Origin: Paracoccaceae bacterium
GTDB lineage: Bacteria > Pseudomonadota > Alphaproteobacteria > Rhodobacterales > Rhodobacteraceae
Length of the DNA stretch: 5,562 nt
Direction: 5' to 3'
Assembly (NCBI GenBank): GCA_011523445.1
Contig: WTGT01000267.1
Location: forward strand, 1 to 5,562
Shown: piece by piece, positions 1-4,431 of the stretch
How the letters are laid out: the number at the start of each line of letters is the position of its first letter
How positions within the stretch are numbered: the stretch's first letter is position 1
Made by a program: the position numbers and the translations under genes
Notes under the pieces: model-generated
Told to the model about the DNA's origin: nothing
Database searches by the model: none
Seen by the model: the letters and a program-made list of their open reading frames with translations, nothing else

Positions 1-840
1 ACCAACACCTCTCAGAAGTGCTCCGATATTGTCACCGGCCTCACCTCGGTCAAGCAGCTTGCGGAACATTTCAACACCGGTACAGGTGGTCTTGGAAGTT
101 TCCCTGATGCCGACGACCTCGATCTCGTCACCTACCTTGACCACACCTCTTTCAACCCTTCCGGTAACAACGGTACCACGTCCGGAAATCGAGAACACGT
201 CCTCGATCGGCATGAGGAAGGGTTGGTCAATCGGACGTTCCGGCGTGGGAATGTTGGCATCGACGGCTTCCATGAGCGTCCGGATGCTGTTTTCACCAAT
301 TTCCTCGTTGGTTCCATCCATTGCGGCAAGGGCGGAACCCTGGATCACGGCAATATCATCACCGGGGAATTCATATTCGTTGAGAAGTTCACGAATTTCC
401 AATTCAACCAGTTCAAGAAGTTCCTCGTCATCGACCTGATCGACCTTGTTCATGTAAACCACCAGTGACGGAACACCTACCTGACGGGCAAGCAGAATAT
501 GTTCACGGGTCTGGGGCATGGGTCCATCAGCAGCACTCACCACCAGAATGGCTCCATCCATCTGGGCAGCACCGGTAATCATGTTCTTGACATAGTCGGC
601 GTGACCGGGACAGTCGACGTGAGCATAGTGACGGTTTTCGGTTTCATATTCAACGTGGGCCGTTGAAATTGTAATACCACGATCCTTTTCCTCGGGAGCA
701 CCATCAATCTTGTCATAAGGTGTAAACTCACCGAAATACTTGGTAATCGCAGCTGTTAGAGTTGTTTTACCATGGTCAACATGGCCAATAGTACCGACGT
801 TGACATGCGGTTTGTTCCTGACAAATGTTTCCTTAGCCAT
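1..840 (-). CDS. tuf: Elongation factor Tu (EF-Tu), N-terminal 280 residues, truncated by window edge
   Basis: Cytoplasmic GTPase that carries aminoacyl-tRNA to the ribosomal A site. The frame is open from the ATG at 838-840 to the left edge, giving 280 of the roughly 396 residues usual for the family. The GTP-binding domain shows G1 GHVDHGKT (19-26), switch I RGITI (54-58), G3 DCPGH (76-80) with the catalytic histidine at 80, G4 NKVD (131-134) and G5 GSAL (168-171). Domain 2 follows, with FLMPIEDVFSISGRGTVVTG (208-227), and the fragment ends in LLRGVG; most of domain 3 lies outside. The start is fixed by the canonical MAKE opening and by AAAGGA seven bases upstream. It follows fusA by 39 bases, the usual last place in a str operon. 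The residues resemble alphaproteobacterial EF-Tu, including a shorter switch I region than E. coli. Identification is secure; whether a second tuf copy exists cannot be seen. Confidence 0.98.
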   Translation of the reverse strand, partial: MAKETFVRNKPHVNVGTIGHVDHGKTTLTAAITKYFGEFTPYDKIDGAPEEKDRGITISTAHVEYETENRHYAHVDCPGHADYVKNMITGAAQMDGAILVVSAADGPMPQTREHILLARQVGVPSLVVYMNKVDQVDDEELLELVELEIRELLNEYEFPGDDIAVIQGSALAAMDGTNEEIGENSIRTLMEAVDANIPTPERPIDQPFLMPIEDVFSISGRGTVVTGRVERGVVKVGDEIEVVGIRETSKTTCTGVEMFRKLLDRGEAGDNIGALLRGVG

Positions 841-847
841 TTGATAA

Positions 848-853
848 TCCTTT
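848..853 (-). promoter_or_regulatory. Shine-Dalgarno of tuf
   Basis: AAAGGA on the minus strand lies seven bases before the tuf ATG, in the 39-base fusA-tuf spacer. A four-base-pair GGTT/AACC mini-hairpin lies just upstream, too weak to interpret. There is no terminator between fusA and tuf, so co-transcription is expected. Confidence 0.8.
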
Positions 854-879
854 CTGGTTACGAACCTATTAAATGTGCC

Positions 880-2997
880 TTAGGCATATTTAGATTGAAT
901 CTCTTCCGAGATATTTTGTGGAACAGCCTCGTAGTGCGAGAACTGCATGGTGAAATTTGCCCGTCCCGAAGTCATGGAACGAAGATTGTTGATGTATCCA
1001 AACATGTTGGCCAGTGGTACCGTTCCGGCAATTGCCGTCGAGTTGCCCCTTGGTTCCTGTCCCTGGACCTGTCCACGTCGCTTGGTCAAATCGCCATTGA
1101 CCGTACCGGTATATTCCTCGGGTGTCACGACCTCCACCTTCATGACAGGCTCCAGAAGTTTGACACCAGCCTTTTTCAAACCTTCCCGCATGGCAGCACG
1201 GGCACAGAGTTCAAAGGCCATAACCGATGAGTCAACATCATGGAAGGCACCATCAATAAGGGTTACCTTGAAGTCAATGACCGGGAAGCCAGCCAAGGGG
1301 CCAGAATCCATCACTGACTGAATGCCCTTTTCAACACCGGGAATGTATTCTTTCGGAATGGCACCACCAACGATCTTGGATTCGAAACTGAAACCCTTGC
1401 CGATTTCTTCCGGCTCAATGATCATTTTGACTCGGGCGAACTGGCCGGCACCACCTGTCTGTTTCTTATGGGTATAGTCGATTTCGGCCATATGTGACAC
1501 GGTTTCGCGATAAGCAACCTGCGGGGCACCGATATTGGCCTCGACCTTGAATTCCCTCTTCATTCTGTCGATCAGAATATCAAGATGAAGTTCCCCCATG
1601 CCCTTCATGATGGTTTGACCGGATTCAAAATCCGTTTCAACCCGGAAGGAAGGATCCTCGGCAGCCAGTCTTTGCAGGGCCTGGGCCATCTTTTCCTGGT
1701 CGGACTTTGTTCTCGGTTCGACTGCGATCTCGATAACCGGATCAGGGAAAGTCATGGTTTCAAGAACAACCGGCTCATTTGAACTGCAAAGTGTATCACC
1801 GGTAGTCGTTTCCTTCAAGCCAGCCAAGGCAATGATGTCACCAGCATAAGCTTCCGTGATTTCTTCACGGTTGTTGGAATGCATCATCATCATTCGTCCG
1901 ACCCGTTCCTTCTTACCCTTGGTCGAATTCAACATCTGGTCACCCTTCTGGATGGTTCCGGAATAGATGCGTGTAAAGGTCAGGGAACCAACAAATGGGT
2001 CATTCATCACCTTGAATGCCAGGCCGGAAAATGGATCGGCATCATCAGCATTCCTTTCGATGTTTCGAATCTCATCCTTGTCACCTGGTGCGAATCCAAC
2101 ATAGGAGGGCACATCAAGTGGTCCGGGCAAGTAATCAATGACTGAATTCAGCATTGGTTGGACACCCTTGTTCTTGAAGGCCGACCCAGCAAGAACGGGC
2201 ACGAAAGCCATTTCCAGAGTACCCTTGCGGATCAGTTTGCGCAGGGTTTCCTCGTCAGGTTCGTCACCTTCCAGATAGGCCTCCATGACATCGTCATCCA
2301 TTTCAACGGCAGTTTCAATGAGAGTGCTTCGCCATTCCTCGGCCAATTCCTGAAGTTCGGGTCGGATGTCCTGAAGGGTCCAGGTTGCTCCAAGTGCCTC
2401 ACCGGTCCAGGTCCATTCCTTCATGGTTACCAGATCAACAACGCCACTGAACTTGTCCTCGGCTCCGATGGGAATCTGAATGGGGAGAGGGGTGGCACCG
2501 GTTCTGGCCTCGATCATTCTTACGCAATTGAAGAAATCGGCCCCGATCTTGTCCATCTTGTTGACAAAAACAAACCGTGGAACCTTGTAGCGGTCGGCCT
2601 GACGCCAGACGGTTTCCGTTTGCGGTTCGATACCGGCATTGGCATCAAGGACACAAATGGCCCCATCAAGTACAGCTAGGGATCTCTCGACCTCAATGGT
2701 AAAATCCACATGACCTGGAGTATCTATGATATTGAAACGATACTTGTCTGAAAGAGGTGTTTCTCCATCCTCGGTTCGTTCCCAAAAGGTAGTGGTGGCA
2801 GCAGAGGTTATGGTAATTCCCCTTTCCTGCTCCTGTTCCATCCAGTCCATGGTGGCGGCACCATCATGCACCTCACCGATCTTGTGAGACTTTCCGGTAT
2901 AATATAGAACCCGTTCGGTTGTGGTTGTCTTCCCGGCGTCAATATGAGCCATGATGCCAAAATTGCGGTAGCGGGATAATGGATATTGACGTGTCAT
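880..2997 (-). CDS. fusA: Elongation factor G (EF-G), translocation GTPase
   Basis: Cytoplasmic GTPase that drives movement of tRNAs and mRNA after peptide bond formation and, with ribosome recycling factor, splits ribosomes. The 705 residues match the usual length (E. coli about 704). Domain I shows G1 AHIDAGKT (17-24), switch I with RGITITSAATTT (59-70), G3 DTPGH (92-96), G4 NKMD (146-149) and the G' insert at about 160-265. Domain II begins near 320 (LAFKVMNDPFVGSLTFTRIY). Domains III to V follow, with AEDPSF (446-451), GMGELHLD (466-473), the domain IV tip HDVDSS (586-591) and PLANMFGYINNLRSMTSGRA (661-680). The segment between switch I and G3 (71-90) is a few residues longer than in E. 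coli, an ordinary variable loop. The ATG is supported by AGGG ten bases upstream and by the standard opening before RNFGIMAH. Its place between rpsG and tuf indicates the housekeeping EF-G rather than an EF-G2 paralogue. Confidence 0.98.
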   Translation of the reverse strand: MTRQYPLSRYRNFGIMAHIDAGKTTTTERVLYYTGKSHKIGEVHDGAATMDWMEQEQERGITITSAATTTFWERTEDGETPLSDKYRFNIIDTPGHVDFTIEVERSLAVLDGAICVLDANAGIEPQTETVWRQADRYKVPRFVFVNKMDKIGADFFNCVRMIEARTGATPLPIQIPIGAEDKFSGVVDLVTMKEWTWTGEALGATWTLQDIRPELQELAEEWRSTLIETAVEMDDDVMEAYLEGDEPDEETLRKLIRKGTLEMAFVPVLAGSAFKNKGVQPMLNSVIDYLPGPLDVPSYVGFAPGDKDEIRNIERNADDADPFSGLAFKVMNDPFVGSLTFTRIYSGTIQKGDQMLNSTKGKKERVGRMMMMHSNNREEITEAYAGDIIALAGLKETTTGDTLCSSNEPVVLETMTFPDPVIEIAVEPRTKSDQEKMAQALQRLAAEDPSFRVETDFESGQTIMKGMGELHLDILIDRMKREFKVEANIGAPQVAYRETVSHMAEIDYTHKKQTGGAGQFARVKMIIEPEEIGKGFSFESKIVGGAIPKEYIPGVEKGIQSVMDSGPLAGFPVIDFKVTLIDGAFHDVDSSVMAFELCARAAMREGLKKAGVKLLEPVMKVEVVTPEEYTGTVNGDLTKRRGQVQGQEPRGNSTAIAGTVPLANMFGYINNLRSMTSGRANFTMQFSHYEAVPQNISEEIQSKYA

Positions 2998-3007
2998 GAG
3001 TAAACTA

Positions 3008-3011
3008 CCCT
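3008..3011 (-). promoter_or_regulatory. Shine-Dalgarno of fusA
   Basis: AGGG lies ten bases before the fusA ATG in the 23-base rpsG-fusA spacer. The bases GTAAA (overlapping the rpsG stop codon) and TTTAC could pair around it as a weak five-base-pair stem. That would make initiation depend on ribosomes arriving from rpsG, but the stem is AT-rich and may not matter. Confidence 0.6.
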
Positions 3012-3020
3012 GTTAATTCT

Positions 3021-3491
3021 TTACCATCTATAATGGCTGAAGGCCCTGTTGGCTTCGGCCATCTTGTGTGTATCTTCCCGTTTTTTCACGGCCCGTCCAC
3101 GGAAATTGATGGCATCAATCAATTCACCAGCCAATCTTTCTTCCATCGTATGTTCCGGTCTTTTGCGAGCTGCATCTATTAGCCAGCGAATAGCCAGGGC
3201 ATTTCTTCTTTCCGGTCGAACTTCGACGGGAATCTGGTAGGTAGAGCCCCCGACCCGTCTGGAGCGAACCTCGATTGAGGGTCGGACATTGCCGATGGCC
3301 TCATGAAATACTTCCAGCGGATCTCGCTGGGTCTGGCTCTGGATTCGGTCAAGGGCATTGTAGACGATACCTTCGGCTACGGCTTTCTTGCCATCCTTCA
3401 TCAGATTGTTCATGAACTTGGTAAGGCTCCGATCGCCAAATTTGGCGTCAGGCAGTACTTCTCTTACATCGGCTCGACGGCGGCGGGACAT
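3021..3491 (-). CDS. rpsG: 30S ribosomal protein S7
   Basis: Small-subunit head protein that binds the 3' major domain of 16S rRNA, nucleates head assembly and lies near the E site. The protein has 156 residues, the usual bacterial length. The basic N-terminus MSRRRRADVREVLPD is typical, and the S7 family signature region is seen at about 57-91, with DPLEVFHEAIGNVRP followed by VRSRRVGGSTYQIPVEV. The protein ends HKMAEANRAFSHYRW as in many alphaproteobacteria. The start has a strong AAGGAG eight bases upstream. It begins 12 bases after rpsL and ends 23 bases before fusA. In E. coli, S7 represses its own operon by binding the long rpsL-rpsG spacer. That spacer is too short here, so any S7 feedback must act elsewhere. 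Confidence 0.98.
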   Translation of the reverse strand: MSRRRRADVREVLPDAKFGDRSLTKFMNNLMKDGKKAVAEGIVYNALDRIQSQTQRDPLEVFHEAIGNVRPSIEVRSRRVGGSTYQIPVEVRPERRNALAIRWLIDAARKRPEHTMEERLAGELIDAINFRGRAVKKREDTHKMAEANRAFSHYRW

Positions 3492-3499
3492 ATATACAG

Positions 3500-3505
3500 C
3501 TCCTT
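3500..3505 (-). promoter_or_regulatory. Shine-Dalgarno of rpsG overlapping the rpsL stop codon
   Basis: AAGGAG lies eight bases before the rpsG ATG. Its first two bases are the last two of the rpsL TAA stop (TAAGGAG), so a ribosome terminating on rpsL sits on the rpsG initiation region. This favours translational coupling of S12 and S7 synthesis. Confidence 0.85.
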
Positions 3506-3875
3506 ACTTAGGTCTCTTGGCACCGTATTTGGAACGTCTTTGCCGTCGTTCCGTGACACCAGTTGTATCAAGCGTTCCCCGCAGGATATGGTATCTGACC
3601 CCTGGTAGGTCCTTGACCCTTCCTCCCCTGATCAGAACTACCGAGTGTTCCTGCAGGGTATGGGTTTCCCCGGGAATATAGGAGATAACCTCAAAACCAC
3701 TTGTCAGCCTGACTTTGGCAACCTTACGCAAAGCCGAGTTCGGCTTCTTGGGTGTTGTCGTATAAACTCGGGTACAAACCCCACGACGCTGGGGACAGCC
3801 CAAAAGGTGCATGGACTTTTGTCGTCGTACCTTTGGCTTCCTTGGCTTGCGAATCAATTGTTGTATCGTTGGCAT
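3504..3875 (-). CDS. rpsL: 30S ribosomal protein S12
   Basis: Small-subunit protein at the decoding centre, involved in tRNA selection accuracy and the main site of streptomycin-resistance mutations. Its 123 residues are the standard length. The conserved blocks are CPQRRGVCTRVYTTTPKKPN (27-46), SALRKVAKVRL (47-57), QEHSVVLIRGGRVKDLPGVR (75-94) and the basic tail ending SKYGAKRPK. Lysines 43 and 88 are the wild-type residues, so the common streptomycin-resistance substitutions are absent. Aspartate 89, the residue methylthiolated by RimO in E. coli, is present. The MPTIQQLIRKPR opening and AGGA five bases upstream support the start. An out-of-frame ATG lies five bases before it and is ignored. 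It is the first gene of the str operon here and is preceded by a long structured leader. Confidence 0.98.
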   Translation of the reverse strand: MPTIQQLIRKPRKPKVRRQKSMHLLGCPQRRGVCTRVYTTTPKKPNSALRKVAKVRLTSGFEVISYIPGETHTLQEHSVVLIRGGRVKDLPGVRYHILRGTLDTTGVTERRQRRSKYGAKRPK

Positions 3876-3880
3876 ATCAT

Positions 3881-3884
3881 TCCT
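3881..3884 (-). promoter_or_regulatory. Shine-Dalgarno of rpsL
   Basis: AGGA ends five bases before the rpsL ATG, within TTTTAGGAATGAT. It is rather short and close, weaker than the rpsG site, which would leave room for leader structure to influence initiation. Confidence 0.65.
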
Positions 3885-3918
3885 AAAATTTCATCTTCCC
3901 TTGTTTGACCATGGCCTC

Positions 3919-3963
3919 AAAATATAAAACACAAAGAAACCGCTTCGTTTTCCTCAGCGGTCT
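3919..3963 (-). terminator. Terminator-like hairpin with U-rich tail in the rpsL leader (possible attenuator)
   Basis: On the minus strand AGACCGCT (3963-3956) pairs with AGCGGTTT (3944-3937): eight pairs including one G-U, with an 11-base loop. The tail CTTTGTGTTTTATATTTT (3936-3919) is U-rich but interrupted. It lies about 60 bases before the rpsL ATG with no gene immediately upstream, so as a terminator it would act as an attenuator of the operon itself. The broken U-tract makes efficient termination uncertain, and it could instead be a protein-binding or pseudoknot element. Confidence 0.5.
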
Positions 3964-3975
3964 GTATTTTCAGAG

Positions 3976-3994
3976 GAACACCGGTTCGGCGTTC
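3976..3994 (-). promoter_or_regulatory. Stable hairpin in the rpsL leader
   Basis: GAACGCCG (3994-3987) pairs with CGGTGTTC (3983-3976) around a three-base AAC loop: eight pairs, one of them G-U, and GC-rich against an AT-rich background. It stands 12 bases upstream of the terminator-like hairpin. Its 3' flank CCTC can pair with GAGG in the loop of that hairpin. Role unknown; a candidate ribosomal-protein binding site or leader regulatory element. Confidence 0.5.
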
Positions 3995-4051
3995 ATGCAC
4001 CCCAAATCTCAATGGCTATTTTACTTCCAAAGGCAATGGTCTTTTGAAAGT

Positions 4052-4080
4052 TTGTGCCAAGTAATGATTACCTGCCACAA
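4052..4080 (-). repeat. 29-base imperfect palindrome abutting the candidate -35 box
   Basis: Minus-strand arms TTGTGGCAGGTAAT and ATTACTTGGCACAA flank a single C. Twelve of 14 positions are complementary, and one of the two exceptions is a G-T wobble. The inner GTAAT-C-ATTAC is perfect. It begins at the base after TTGACA and covers the spacer and the -10 position. DNA symmetry of this length at a promoter suits a dimeric regulator; as RNA it would be a long hairpin if transcribed from further upstream. Confidence 0.6.
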
Positions 4081-4110
4081 TGTCAACTCTTTAAGGCTAA
4101 AAAAATATGT
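4058..4110 (-). promoter_or_regulatory. Candidate str-operon promoter (UP-like tract, TTGACA, weak -10)
   Basis: A perfect -35 hexamer TTGACA lies at 4086-4081. The bases just upstream, ACATATTTTTTT followed by CCTTAAAG (4110-4089), resemble the alpha-subunit-binding UP element of ribosomal promoters. At 17-base spacing the -10 would be TACTTG (4063-4058), which matches TATAAT poorly. A better -10-like TAAAAT occurs at 4023-4018 but has no good -35. A promoter somewhere here is expected because the rpoC terminator lies upstream; the exact start site is uncertain. Confidence 0.45.
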
Positions 4111-4199
4111 AAAGTTAAAAAAAGGTTGATTTCGGGTATATTAGGGCTGTTTTTGTAACTTTTAGATATTTTCGTTTTTAATTTTCTGAACGATTACTT

Positions 4200-4272
4200 T
4201 CCAATAACATTGGATAAGGAGGGAAAGAAAATTCGATTGTTATTAGGGTTAACCAAGAGATTTTGATATCAA
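4200..4272. repeat. Cluster of short perfect palindromes in AT-rich DNA
   Basis: Three perfect symmetrical elements lie in this stretch: TTGATATCAA (4263-4272), GGTTAACC (4247-4254), and TCCAAT/ATTGGA around a three-base spacer (4200-4214). They lie between the rpoC terminator and the candidate promoter. Short palindromes are common by chance in AT-rich DNA, so function is only a possibility. Confidence 0.3.
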
Positions 4273-4314
4273 GATGTTCATATTTTCATGGTTGGTATCA
4301 GTTTGCTTTCCTCT

Positions 4315-4346
4315 AAAAAACGAAAGAGGTAGCTAGCCACCCCTTT
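4315..4346 (-). terminator. Intrinsic terminator of rpoC (rpoBC unit)
   Basis: On the minus strand AAAGGGGTGG (4346-4337) pairs fully with CTACCTCTTT (4332-4323), ten pairs including two G-U wobbles, closed by a CTAG loop. CG and then six Ts (4320-4315) follow. It sits 85 bases after the rpoC stop codon in the right orientation and is the classical form of a factor-independent terminator. It separates rpoBC transcription from the str genes, at least in part. Confidence 0.85.
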
Positions 4347-4356
4347 ACATCAGATT

Positions 4357-4370
4357 CCTGCTTGCACAGG
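4357..4370 (-). other. Small GNRA-tetraloop hairpin in the rpoC 3' untranslated region
   Basis: CCTGT (4370-4366) pairs with GCAGG (4361-4357), with one U-G closing pair, around GCAA, a GNRA-type tetraloop. It lies ten bases before the terminator stem. It may simply stabilise the rpoC mRNA 3' end; five pairs alone are weak evidence. Confidence 0.3.
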
Positions 4371-4431
4371 CAGTTGATCAATAAACATGCCCATTCCACA
4401 CAAACCAAAGTCAAAACAAAATATCAAGGGA

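Larger units (their letters stand above)
3876..4431. other. 556-base non-coding gap between rpoC and rpsL
   Basis: AT-rich intergenic region with no convincing gene. In minus-strand order it holds the rpoC 3' untranslated region with a small tetraloop hairpin, the rpoC terminator, about 200 bases of AT-rich DNA with short palindromes, the candidate str promoter with its palindrome, and a rpsL leader of about 175 bases with two hairpins. No tRNA cloverleaf was seen. The only long open frame (plus strand, 3905-4129) runs antisense through the hairpins, begins with TTG and lacks a ribosome binding site. Confidence 0.85.

Noticed and set aside
772..1230. Plus-strand ORF of 152 codons opposite fusA and the tuf start
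   Set aside because: It is antisense to well-conserved EF-G and EF-Tu sequence with no initiation signal. It is a codon-bias shadow of the real genes.
2158..2679. Plus-strand ORF of 173 codons opposite fusA
   Set aside because: It lies entirely antisense to the G domain of EF-G, which has all its motifs intact. It has no independent support.
3504..3875. Possible streptomycin-resistant S12 allele
   Set aside because: Lysines 43 and 88 and the surrounding motifs are wild type.
3917..4000. Minus-strand GTG-started ORF of 27 codons through both leader hairpins
   Set aside because: Its only possible ribosome site (GGG) touches the start codon, and the frame is explained by the hairpin sequences. 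I recognise no product.
4095..4125. Phased A-tract bend upstream of TTGACA
   Set aside because: The two seven-base A-tracts have centres 18 bases apart, not a multiple of the helical repeat, so a strong phased bend is not supported. The UP-like reading is preferred.
3905..4129. Plus-strand ORF of 74 codons in the rpoC-rpsL gap
   Set aside because: It begins with TTG, has no Shine-Dalgarno, has no recognisable domain, and runs antisense through the leader hairpins, the palindrome and both poly-A tracts. Its length is plausible for stop-poor sequence by chance.
4300..4346. Alternative hairpin CCTCT/AGAGG across the T-tract after the rpoC terminator
   Set aside because: It would have only five pairs with a ten-base loop and competes with the much stronger ten-pair terminator stem.
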